This document shows, one piece after another, positions 10,811 to 21,211 of a DNA stretch of 57,360 nucleotides. A program made the translations under genes and the position numbers. The notes under the pieces were generated by a model. The model ran no database searches. It was not told the origin of the DNA and was given only the letters and a program-made list of their open reading frames with translations. The stretch is from Auxenochlorella pyrenoidosa (Eukaryota; Chlorophyta; Trebouxiophyceae; Chlorellales; Chlorellaceae): contig KQ481967.1 of NCBI GenBank assembly GCA_001430745.1, positions 6,415 to 63,774 of the forward strand, written 5' to 3'. The first letter of the stretch is position 1. The number at the start of each line of letters is the position of its first letter.

Positions 10811-13407
10811 TCACGAAGGCTTGCTTGCTGTGCGCTCCGCCGCCAGCGCTGCGCACTCGGCCTTGTGCCCGCCGGGCTGCTTCCAGTGCTTGACCTGGCA
10901 CTCCCGCGAGCAGTATGTCACCGACTGCGCTCAGCAGGGGGTGGGGCCAGCGGGTGTCGGGTCTGCGGCGGGCATGCCTGTCAAAGCAATGCCGCAGCAG
11001 GATTGGAAGCCCACCAAGCAGCTGATCCTTGCACAGGTTGTGGCCACAGGCCGTGGCAAGATGGGACCAAGGGAGCACTCATGCCTTGCAGGAGGACCCC
11101 CCCCCCCCCCCCCGCCCCCACCCCACCCCATTCCCGCACCTTGCACGCTGAGCACTTCTTGACCTCCACAGCATTCAGGCCGCACAGCGCGCAGTGGGCG
11201 CCGCCCGTCACCACCGGCGCGCCGCCCCACTCGGTCGGCGGCATGTCGGCGGGCAGGCGGGCGGCGCCGCGGGGCCCGCGCTGCGCCATCTCCCTGAGGC
11301 AGGCCTGCGCCTCGCGAACATCCGCCATGGTGCGCTTGTAGGAGGCGGCGGCCCAGGCCCTGCAACGGCACTCTCGCTTGGGGCAGGGAGTGAGGGCTTG
11401 CCCAGGGGGTGGGGCCTGGACATGCAGCGTGCCCATCGCCCACGGGCCAGCACGCAGAGAGCAGTAGCACCAGCCAGCCCCCTGCTGCGTGGCTCCAGCC
11501 ACCCGCGTCGATCGCTGAGCGAGGGGATGCCCCCACCAGCCCATGACTAGCCCAGCACCGACCCCCCTGCCAGCGCATACTTGCTCAGCTTGAACTCGCG
11601 CTCCGCATCCTCCAGCAGCCCCCGCACGCGCTGCACCTCAAACTGCGGCCCCTCTGCCCCGCCCATCACCACCAGGGCCAGGTCTGCAGCGCCCTGGCCC
11701 GCCCAGTAGTGCGCTGCAGGGGCAAAGGGAACGCGGGCGGGGTGCGTGCTCAGGGTCTCGGCTTGATCCGGGGTCGGTTTGGTGGGAGGTTGACGCGGGG
11801 TCGCGCCGTGGCCATGGGTGCGGCGCCGGTAGGCTGGGAGCAGGGCACGCTTGGCGCAGCGGGGGCTGCACGACATGAAGTTCAACTTGCGGAGCCGCAG
11901 CCCTGGGAGCCCAACAGAGACTGCGGCGGGATGGCCCTGGGGCGCGCTCCACACGCACCCCAGCTGCAGGGTAAGCTTACAGCCTCTTCTGCATCCAAAC
12001 CCCCACCCTTTGCCCCATCCGTGCCCTATGTGCGGCCCCCCCACCAGCCCCCCCCTCCCCCCCCCCCCAAAAAAAAACCAAAAACATCCACCCCATCCCC
12101 ACTCGACCACCGCTGCCCTCCCTGCCAGCTCACCCTTCATCCTCGTCGCCGCCTCAATGGCCCGCTGGTAGCAGGCTGCCGACCTGGCCAGCTCCCCGCT
12201 GGCCAGGAACACCTCCCCCTGCAGGATCAGGTAGCGCTGCCAGTCGGGCGCCAGCGCCACCAGCGCCGCCACCACGCGGACGCCTGGCGCAGCGGCGCGG
12301 TCGGCAGGGGGTGGCCACCGGAGCGCGCCTCCTCCATCACCTTGAGCGCCGCCTTGACCACCCGGTACTGCGTGTGTGGGGGTGGGAGGGTGGGGGGTGG
12401 AGGGCGGGGGCAGCGCGTGGAAAGGGGAACCCGTCTCGCTCACTCTGGGCCAGGTGGGAGCAGGGAGGGTGCAGGGCCGGCGCGGCGGTGCAGGCCAGGC
12501 GTGTGCTGGCGCCAGACGGTGGGCAGGCGGCAATCCTGCCTCGTCGCCTGCGGGCAGTTGCCCAGGCGGCAGCCGGCCTTGACCGCCCAAGAGCGGCGCG
12601 CCTTGCCTGGGCCATGCGCCGCAGCTCCAGGACCGTGATGGTGTGCCTGCTGCCCTGCTGGGCCAGCCACTCTGGCAGGCGCGCCGCCTCCTGCGGCATC
12701 AGCTCTGTTGCCAGCCGCTCCAGCCCCGCCGCCAGCTGCACCTTGCGCTCGTAGTCACGCTGCGGCCAGGCCGACGCGACGCCCACCACCTGCAGGGGAG
12801 GGGGGCGCAAGGTGCGGCATCCCGCTGGTCAAGAGCGCTCCGGGTTGTGCAGGCCTTAGGCTCGCCAGCTGCTGTTGGCACACGGTCGCAGACAAGGGGC
12901 AAGACGCAAGGGTGCAAATGCATGTCACAAGCGGTGCCGCGACAGGATGGCCAACAGAGCGAGGCACTCGCGCTGCACGCCGGGCGCACGAGTCTGGGCA
13001 GGCAGCAGCCCCCACATCCGGTGCTAGACCTGCGTTGCCATCGACATCAGCGCGCCGCACACCTCGTCCGTCGGCAGATCCGCACCCTGCGCAGGGGGGG
13101 AGGGAATCTTTGGACGGTCTGCTTTGCTGCCTCTTGTAGCGGGCGCCAAGCCGCCCACTTCCAGATGGCCTGCACCCTGCACTCTGCACCCAACACTCCG
13201 CACGATGCGCTCTCCTCTGCTGGAGCTCAGCAAAGTGCTGCTCTGGGCGTGCAGCAATGTACTGGCCGTGCGGCCGGCTGCACTGCGCTGCGCGGTACCG
13301 CGCAGCTCCCCACCCACCGCTTCATCCAGCAGCCCGTCTGTGCGCGAGTCAATGCCCAGGAACACCAGCGGGTGGCACGAAATGGCCTTGCAGAACAGGG
13401 TGCACAG
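10811..13407 (-). CDS. Helical-repeat protein with C-terminal MYND zinc finger
   Basis: Seven exons read: 13407-13318, 13086-13030, 12789-12607, 12367-12134, 11713-11581, 11359-11140 and 10924-10811. The start exon lies upstream and was not resolved. The C-terminus is a textbook MYND finger assembled across an intron: CALCGLNAVEVKKCSACK joined to YCSRECQVKHWKQPGGHKAE plus C, with all eight zinc ligands. Preceding sequence is helical and TPR-like (SGELARSAACYQRAIEAATR). MYND fingers bind proline-rich peptides, so an adaptor role is plausible. The 12606-12368 intron starts GCAAGG (GC-AG). Exon 12367-12134 has length 234, while its neighbours need a length of 1 mod 3. Its front half (YRVVKAALKVMEEARS) and rear half (ALAPDWQRYLILQGEVFLAS) are in different frames, so a one-base error or a true frameshift lies between them, near 12270-12310. 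Confidence 0.75.
11097..11113. repeat. Poly(C) run in a MYND-gene intron
   Basis: Seventeen consecutive C on the plus strand lie just downstream of a splice donor, so the transcript carries a G-run. Confidence 0.9.
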
Positions 13408-14055
13408 CTGGGGAAAGGGGGCAGGCAGCAGCGGGTGGCCATGCAACCATTAGCAGGGGGCAGTGACAGCGCAGCGCCGTACACACTGGCAGCCCCCGCT
13501 GGCAGAGCCAAGGCAGACTGCGCGGCTGCACGGCGTGCAGCTTTGCAGGGACACGGGGGCCGCCTGGCAAAAGCCGGGATGGGCAGTTTGAATCCAAATC
13601 GAGCAAACGAGGAGGCGGCGCACCTCCAGACCCTCGACGCGCGACAGCGAGGGCCGCGCATGCCCTTCCACAAAATCGCCATTGCCCCTCCACAAAATCG
13701 GTACACCGGGCAAAGCAGGCGCCCTCTCCGTGAGTCACTGATGCCGTTGCATCAGCTATGCGCAGGAGCTGAACAAGCCTTGCTCTGACCCTTCGTGAAA
13801 AGCTGCATACCAAGTTTGCTCTGCAGGCGTGTTTGTGGAGGGCGATGGCTTTTCCGTTGTCAGATGTTCGGGCGGCGTTGCAACCTTGCTGGCTCCCCGC
13901 ACTGGGCTGCGGATTGATGAGCACTGGGATTCCTTCAAAAGAGGTGAACGATGCAGAAGAATTGTACCATCACTGGGTCTTGGAGGCGCACAGGAAAGCA
14001 AAATGTCACGTGCAGGGCAGCATCAAGCCCTGTTATGGCGCCGACTGGGCAGCAG
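13408..14055. other. MYND-gene 5' flank and ceramidase 3' flank
   Basis: This must hold the unresolved first exon and promoter of the MYND gene and the 3' end of the ceramidase gene. A candidate first coding exon ends at 13811 (CTTG/GTATGC donor, phase 0), but its open frame begins with GTG, not ATG, so I do not assign it. A short direct duplication of the motif CGATTTTGTGGA occurs near 13675-13705. Confidence 0.4.
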
Positions 14056-17000
14056 CTACCCGCCGTGCCCACCCTGCTCGTGGAGGTTGCGAAGCAGCCA
14101 GGTGCTGCCTGCGCCCGCCCTGCGCCCCAGGGCCGCCAGGCCCTGCCTGAGCTCGGCCCACAAGCCGCTGCTCCCGCTGCTGCCGCCTGTCCTGCTGCTG
14201 TCGGCCGTCGGCCCCTCCACACGGAAGGTGCGGCTGACGCCCTCGTATGAGTGCGTACTGTGGGAGGGCACAGCATTGAAACGAGGGGTAATCGCGCGTC
14301 TGTGAAGGGTGGCAGCTGTCAAAGGCCCTGGCTGCTTGTGGCCAGGCCTTGCTGCCATCTCTTGGCCGCGAAAGCCACCGCACTCCCCAACCACTGTCAG
14401 CCCTGCTTGCCAGGCCTGCCCCTGGGCCCTGCCAAACCCTCGGCCTGCAGCCCGCCGGCCACGCTCACATGGAGGAGAAGAGCGGCTTGGCGTCGCCGTA
14501 GTGGCGCAGGCGGTAGGAACCCGCTGGCGTGCCCTCTGGTATTGTCCACTCCACGGTGGCAAACGACAGCTCCGACAGCTCGTGGCGGCGCCCCCAGCGG
14601 AAGCGGGTGGCCCAGTCGTCATCGGTGGCCGCCACCTCCCAGCTGCCGTCGTCAGCCTGCCGCTCCACTGCGGATGAGGGCAGGGAGAGCGAAGGGTCGG
14701 GTGAGGGTGGGGGGGAGCAGCCGGCAGCACAGGAGCGGACACCATTTCAGCGGCCCTGTTCTGCAACGTGAACAGCAGGCGCAATGGAGGGCGACACAGG
14801 TGATGCTGCACCGAGACTGCCGACCAGCGGCAGTGGAACGGCGCACAGAAGGTGCACACGCACCCGCCAGGAAGGTGCCCTCTGCGCGGATGTTGTTGCG
14901 AGGGCAGCCGGCGTGGAAGGTGGCCGCCACCGTCTCCCCCGCTCGATAGCTGTCGCGCGGCACATCCTCGGCCATGTCTCCAAAACGCTTGCCTGCAGAC
15001 CAATCGAAGGCAAGGCACTGAGCAAGGATAATAACAGCTGCCGGGCCCAGCCAGCACTTTGCAAGCGCTGCGGTCGGGCCCAGAGCAGCAGGAGCAGGGG
15101 ATGTTTTGCTCATGACAGCACACGCCTGCAGCCAGTGTTACGGCGGCAGCCACAGCACATGCCTGCGGGCGGTCCGTCCCACACGACAGGCGGCACCAGG
15201 GACCACTGTGCCGCCAGCTGGTTGGGAGGGGTAGGCCCCGGCTCAGTCGGCTCCCCCCGCGCCATGGCCCCCGCCAACCTCACAAACTCCTGCAGCGGCC
15301 GGGAGGGGGGGGGGGCACCGGGTCGATGCATATGGCCAGAGGCAGGGTGAGCGCCGATGGGGAGCAGCAGGCACGCTGCAGGCATGGGCTGCCATGGCGC
15401 GGGATGCAGCTGCGAGCCCAGTCAGGTGTGCAGAGCACTGAAATGGGCCGTGCTGAGCCCTCAAGCAGGCGGCCCGTGTGCAGGGCGCCCCCGGACCCGC
15501 CTGGATGTAGGCGTCCAGGGTGTGGGGTCCAAACAGCGTGAAGCCGCCCTCGTAGCGCTGCACGGCATACTCCTCAAACTGCGGGGAGGTGCCAAACAGT
15601 GAGGCACGTGCGGTGAGGGTCAGGATCACGCGAGGAGAGCAGCACATGCGCGGCAGGGCCTGCAGGCTGGCGTGGCAGGGGGCATGCGGCTTTGAAACAC
15701 CAACAACCTAACCCGGCCGCCCCTGCCGTGCAGCAGGCAGCAGCAGGCGCAATACTGGATGGCGGACCAGCCCCCAATCCGGAATGGCCACCCTGCTGGA
15801 GGGCCCAGCAGGGCGCACCACCCACCGTGGTGATGTAAGAGGCATAAGTGTTTGTGAGGCCCGCTATCACCAAGTGCAGCCCGTCTCCCCAGACGTCGCG
15901 CACCTGCGGGGGGGGGGGCAGGCCCCGGGACGGCACCCAGACAGGCAGGGCCGGGTCACAAAGCTGGGCTGGGTGCACCGAGGCCCTGGCCGGCTTACAG
16001 CAGCGCCCAGCCCGGAGCGCGCTGCTCACTACCGGCATGCCGACCGCACCCTCCTGGCGGACACAGTGCTGCTCGCTCAATGCCCATCAGGCAGCCACGC
16101 AACCTTCTCGAGGCTGCCTCCCTCCCTCGGCCGCCTATGCGGCGGTGCTCACCGTGGCTTCCACCGCCCGCTTCAGGCGGCGGCCTGCCATGGTGGTGAA
16201 CTCCCCCGGCACGCTCAGGATGGCCAGCTGGCCGATGCGCAGCACCTGGGGCGTGGCCGTTGGGGGCGAGGGGGGGGGGGGGGGGGGGAATACGCACAGG
16301 TGAGGAGGCGCAGGCTGCAGATGGGATGGGTCTTGAACGCCACCCCAAGCAGGAACTCGAGGTGACTATGGGATGAGCTGGCGTAGGGAAGCAACCAGGC
16401 CCAACAACACAAGAACGGCCTACAACAGCGGACTGCAGGGCATTTGGCAGTACCAATTACTGCTGTCGCATTGCTGTCATGCATGCCTGCTGGAGTCCAG
16501 GCGAGCCCGATGGGCGAAGCAACAGCAGCAGCAGGTGAGGCAGGTGCAGTCGCAGGCGCAGTGCCCCCTCCCCCCACCTGTATCTCCACAATGTATGGCA
16601 CCCACTCGTACGGGTAGTGCATCTCGCCTGAGGCAGTCAGGAAGGCAGGGGGGAGCACGGGGTTGGGGCTGGGTCGCAGGGCTTGTGCAGATATGTGATG
16701 TCGTCGGGGGGTGGGGGTGCGGGGTGGGGCCAGTTGGGCGGGCCCAGCCCGCGGGCAAACCCTGGCCGCAGCTGTGCGCACATAGGCACACGGCCCCGGC
16801 CACGCCGCTCACCGACGTCGAGGAGGATGGGCTTGGGCGCGTGGCACGCCTCCTGCTCCGCCGTGGGCTTCTGGATGAAGTTGCGCACCAGGCGCCAGAA
16901 GGCGGTGCCGTTGGTGTCGCCCTGGGTGAAGTCAAAGGCGCCGGGGCCTGCAGGAGGTTTGGAAGGGGAGGGAGGCAGCGGGGCCGCGTGCCTGGGTGCA

Positions 17001-20000
17001 AGCACCAGGCTGGCAGGCCCACGTTACGGGTGCGCAGCTGGGTGGTGCACCGGAGCAAGACCCGCCCTTGGCGTGCCGTCATGGAGCAGCGTCGTCTTCT
17101 GAAGCCCACAGCGTCACAACCTCCCAACGGCGATGCCCCCCACAGCCCGGCCCCCACCCCACGCACACAGCCAGACCACAGCGGCGCAGCACCAAAATGC
17201 TCCCCTCACCGTCGGTGGTGCCGGCCGCGAATGCAAACCCCATGGCGGGCTTGCAGGCTGTGCCGGCGCGCGTGAAGTTGGAGGCGTCCACCCGCAGGCC
17301 CCGCATGTCCAGGAAGGCGTGGCGGTACTGGATGGGCCCGCGGATGGGCTCCAGGTCTGTGGGACGGGCACGGCAGGCGCGGCTCTGAGTTGGGGCAAAC
17401 GCGGTGGCAGCCTGGCAGCGGCGCACAACCGGATCCGGGGCAGGGCTGGCAGTCGGCGCTCAAGGCGCAACCGTAGGCCTTGACAGCTGGCTGCAGCCCG
17501 CGAACCCCTTATACGGCAGCCGGTGTAATGTTCGTCCTCCCTTCCCCCACCCCATGGCTCGCCCACCAATGAAAGCAGCATTGTTGACACCAAATGCATG
17601 CCCAGCCCACCAGGATTCCCGCCGCGCCCGCTCACCTCCCAGCAGCAGCTCCTGCGCCGCGTCCGCCTGGCGCTGCCCAACCAGCCGCGCCGACTCAAAG
17701 TGGTCGGGCCAGCCCGGGCCGCGCCCGATGCACTGCTGCACCCGGCCGTTGCAGGTGGAGTGCACGGCGTCGCACGGCAGGCCGGTGTCCATGCAAAAGG
17801 CGCCCTGGGTGTTGGGTGAGGTGTCGCCCACGTTGGCCTGGCAGAAGGCGGCCACCAGGCCCGGGGAGACGCCGCCGCCGCCGCCGTCACCGCCGCTGTC
17901 TTCATGAGCTGCCTGCTCCCCGCCGCTGCCGCCGCCGCTGCTGCTGCTGCTGCTGCTTGCTGCCTGGGCGCGACCCGCCTGCCAGCCCGCCCCTCCTGCT
18001 TGCCGGGCCCAGCGCTCCATGAACTGGGCGGCTGCGCCCTTGTTGTCGCCGCTGACCAGGGTGTTGGTGTTGTTCAGCGAGGTGCCGTGCACCGGGAACC
18101 AGCTGAAGGCCCCGACGGCCCTGCGGGGGCGGGGCGCAGTAGCCGCGGAGGGGGCAGTGGATGAAGGCGAGCCTGCAGAGCCTTCAGAGCAATGGGACTG
18201 CGCACCCGACCCTTGTTTCCCCCCCTTCCTGGGGCTTTCAACGAACTCTCACAGCCCAAATCCGCTGGCCGGCTCTGCCCACAGGTGCGCCCTGCCCGCC
18301 GCCCTCCCTGCCCAGGCGTACCAACACGACCTGCCAGCCCGTATGCTGAAACAACCCCTGCCCGCAGGCACACCCGCCCCGCCCACCTGCCGTCCTCGCC
18401 GGCCAGACGCAGCAGCGTGAGGGACTTCTCCACGTCATGCTGGTACAACGCCCGTTCCTCGGTGGGGTTGGCCAGGTAGGCGGTTGGGGAGCTGCCGGGC
18501 AGGGGGGCAAGGCATGTGTGGGTGCGTGCACGTGGGCAGGGGGAGAAGGGCTAAGAGATGGCCACATGGGATGGCACCTGGAGCAAAGCTCTGGCGCACC
18601 AAGAGACATGGCACCATGCAGTGCTGTCCCTGTACCAGGCAGTATCACAGGCGCTGTTGCCCTCACCGGTTGATGTTGGCGCCCAGCAGCTCGTGCGCGC
18701 CCACTGCCAGCGACCCGGGGGCCAGGCTCTCGTGCGCCCGCTGGATGCTGCAGCAGCCATTGTGGGTGCATTTACACGGTGGGATTCAGGGAAGGCACAA
18801 ATGGCATGGGTGTGGCCAAAGCATGGAGCCTGTCGCCGGGCGGCGCGCTGTGCTAGCTGCCTGCGGGCCAGCGAACTGGCTGCGGCATGCACCCCAGCGC
18901 TGCCCGCTGCCACCACGCCTCCCTGCCTGGCAGCCCACCTGAGCACCACCCCATCTACAATGGCATTAAAGGTCTGCGGGTAGAAGCCCCTGCGAGCACG
19001 TGGGATGGGTGGGCAGTCGAGGGTGGAACCTAGCTGCTGCATGGTACGGGGGCGTGCGACGGGCCGAAGCTGCAGCACAGTGCATGCGCGAGCTGGACTG
19101 CTGCCTGGCAGGAGCCTTACTTCGAGGCTATGTCGTACACCATGTATTGAAGATAGCCTGCAGGGAAGGCTTCAAAGGGCCCGGCCTATCAGGCAGGGCG
19201 CGCTGGCCAGGGGCACAGCACCCTGGGCACGCACGGCGCAGGGCAGACGGCAAGGAATGTGGCGCATCAGGGCAGGCGTGTCAAGGGTTCAGACGCCCTC
19301 CTGCCCAGCCTGCCTGCCGGCCCCGCGTGGGTGTGTGTGCCACTCAGGGCTACGTTCTGCTCCCCGTACAGCTCGCCATACCGCTCCCTCAGCCGCTCCA
19401 GCACAGTGAAGGTGACGGCCTGGGAGGCCATGCCTGCCGGGAATGGGGGGAAGGGCAGCAGGCCAGGGGCGGCTCGACCCGTCAGGCTGGTTGCTGTCTT
19501 CGAAGGCAAGCGCTGAGCTGTGAAACACCAGGACCCAGCTGCCCTCGCCTCCTCCCCGCCTTGCCAGCGTCCATGTTGACAAATGCGACGCGGGTGTCGG
19601 GGTCTGCGGCATCGGCCACGATGAAGGTGCGGGCAAACAGGCGGATGTGGATGCCGCCCGCAATCTGGCCGGGGTTGGCGTAGCCCTGCGGGTGGTGGGA
19701 TGGGGAGCACCCAAGGCCTTGCAAGGCCCTTGCACCCACGAGCCCTGCTGCAGCTGCCAGGGAAATGTTTGCCCGTGCAAGGCCCAGCAGGCAGCCCGGG
19801 TTTCCTCACCATGAGGTTCACATCTGCCACTGGGCCGGTGATGTCGGCCTTGCCTGGTGGAGCATGGGTCAGAGGTGGGTGGGCAGCATGCAGTGAGGGC
19901 GCGACACGAGTGGCGCCGGCGCCCACGGCAGCAGCGGCGGCAAGGAACAATTATCGCGGGGTAGTGCCTCCGGCACGGAGCTACTGCTTTTACAATCTAT

Positions 20001-20175
20001 GCACGGCCATGTGAGCTGCCCAGGAGCGTTGGGTGCGAGAGAAACCCTCGACGTCACCAGGGGGCGCCTCCGCACCTACGCCAAGCAGATAGCCGTCCTC
20101 GGCTGCTTGCAACGGCTCTGTTGCACAACAGAGCAGCACAACAGCGCAGAGGAGGGCCGCCGCTGACGTTCCCAT
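14056..20175 (-). CDS. Neutral ceramidase (EC 3.5.1.23), secreted or ER/Golgi
   Basis: Hydrolyses the amide bond of ceramide to sphingoid base and fatty acid. Nineteen exons run from 20175-20076 to 14257-14056. All phases agree and the sum is exactly 794 codons (793 residues), the length of plant and animal enzymes. The N-terminus is a clear signal peptide (ALLCAVVLLCCATEPLQAA). Family blocks in order: ADITGPVADVNLMGYA, ALSGTHTHAGPAGYLQYMVY, GFYPQTFNAIVDGVVLR, NRSPTAYLANPTEERALY, HGTSLNNTNTLVSGDNKG, NVGDTSPNTQGAFCMDTG (the GDxSPN hexapeptide with the catalytic Ser), QGDTNGTAFWRLVRNFI, LRIGQLAILSVPGEFTTMAG, EEYAVQRYEGGFTLFGPHTL, and a C-terminal beta domain (YRLRHYGD, HSYEGVSRTFRVEG). A Ser/Gly-rich insert of about 40 residues precedes GDTSPN. 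Four introns are GC-AG (after exons 3, 4, 15 and 16). Confidence 0.96.
16270..16288. repeat. Poly(G) run in a ceramidase intron
   Basis: Nineteen consecutive G on the plus strand, inside the intron between exons 12 and 13 region of the ceramidase gene, near the 3' splice site of exon 13; the transcript therefore carries a C-run. Confidence 0.85.
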
Positions 20176-20225
20176 ACTGGCATTCCTTCCCGCAGGCCGC
20201 TGGCCCTGTCGGGGGCTGAGTAACT

Positions 20226-20624
20226 TCACTTGAATGCAAGATCAAGAGGTCCGAAAGACAAACCGGTGCACCCCTCAGGGGGAGGTGAGGTGGCGGCGGT
20301 GGCGGCAGCAGCAGGCACACTGCCCGTCTGCACCACATCATACTCCACTGCAGACAGTGATGCGCCGAAAGAACTGCTGCAGTACGGCTGCCTTTCAATG
20401 CACATTTGCTCCAATAATACTTCTTGCAGAGGCACAAAGCAGCATCCATGCTCTGCAGCTGTGTCGCCTATCATGTCCGCCCGCCTTTTATCCATTGCTG
20501 ACGACTTGCTTGTCGGGAACATCTCGCCCTGCACCAGTGCCACCAGCAAGCACATTTTGAGCTCCTCCAGCAATTGTGGGTTACTTGAGTGCTCACCCGT
20601 CTGTCTCAGGCAGCTCCATTGCAT
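20226..20624 (-). CDS. Hypothetical ORF upstream of ceramidase
   Basis: An uninterrupted ATG-started frame of 132 codons on the minus strand, ending 51 bases before the ceramidase ATG. It is less alanine-rich than chance frames in this genome and contains NPQLLEELKMCLLVALVQGE and DMIGDTAAEHGCCFVPLQEV, which look protein-like. I recognise no family. It could be a short gene, the last exon of an upstream gene, or sequence in the ceramidase leader. The local base composition is lower in GC than the neighbouring exons. Confidence 0.25.
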   Translation of the reverse strand: MQWSCLRQTGEHSSNPQLLEELKMCLLVALVQGEMFPTSKSSAMDKRRADMIGDTAAEHGCCFVPLQEVLLEQMCIERQPYCSSSFGASLSAVEYDVVQTGSVPAAAATAATSPPPEGCTGLSFGPLDLAFK

Positions 20625-20767
20625 GTACCTCAAGTGCGTGCATCACATTTTTTCGTGCTGCATTATTGGTGGATATGTAAAAAGAGCTGTGTGCCTGATT
20701 GAGTCATTGATGAGGTTGTTAGTTTAGGAGGGTGCGCTGGGTGTTGTCATGCTGCAAGGGCAAGGTG

Positions 20768-20822
20768 TGCTTGAGCCCTTGTGCTTGAGCCCTTGTGCTG
20801 AGCCCTTGTGCTTGGGCCCTTG
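20768..20822. repeat. 14-bp minisatellite, four units
   Basis: Four tandem copies of TGCTTGAGCCCTTG: units 1 and 2 perfect, unit 3 lacking one T, unit 4 with A to G. It lies in the intergenic region upstream of the naphthoate synthase gene. Confidence 0.9.
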
Positions 20823-21211
20823 TGCACAGGACAGAGAACCCAGTATTCAAGCTTACGCAGACCGAGCCATCATCACTCTCTCCACCATCGCAATTGCCAT
20901 GATTGAGAGAGGTTTCAGTTTGAAATGCAAGCTTTTGCGGTGCACCCAGGCAGAGAAGATGCACTGCGAACACATTCAGCTCCCATGACACAAGCATGCA
21001 AATGATGGGATTGCACCAAGGTGCGAATGAGTGCATTGGGAGATGAGAATGCATAGCGTCGCGTGCATGCCGGGACATTACCTGAGGATGACTGAATGTG
21101 TTTGCACATGCGGCTCTGCCCGTGCCGCTGCCACGTGGCGCCGCTGCCAGCAGGATGAGGGTGTCACATCTGCAACTTGCGGCGATACCCACAGCGTGCA
21201 TTGCAACCAGG
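20823..21211. promoter_or_regulatory. Upstream region of the naphthoate synthase gene
   Basis: A 389-base stretch between the minisatellite and the chosen ATG. In-frame ATGs occur at 21155 and no stop separates them from 21212, so a longer N-terminus is possible; similarity to plant enzymes favours 21212. No defined promoter element was recognised. Confidence 0.4.

Noticed and set aside
13811..13924. First exon of the MYND gene
   Set aside because: The donor and phase fit, but the open frame begins with GTG and no ATG is in frame; left unassigned.
20768..20822. CRISPR-like repeats
   Set aside because: The 14-bp units are directly adjacent with no spacers; it is a minisatellite in a nuclear eukaryotic genome.
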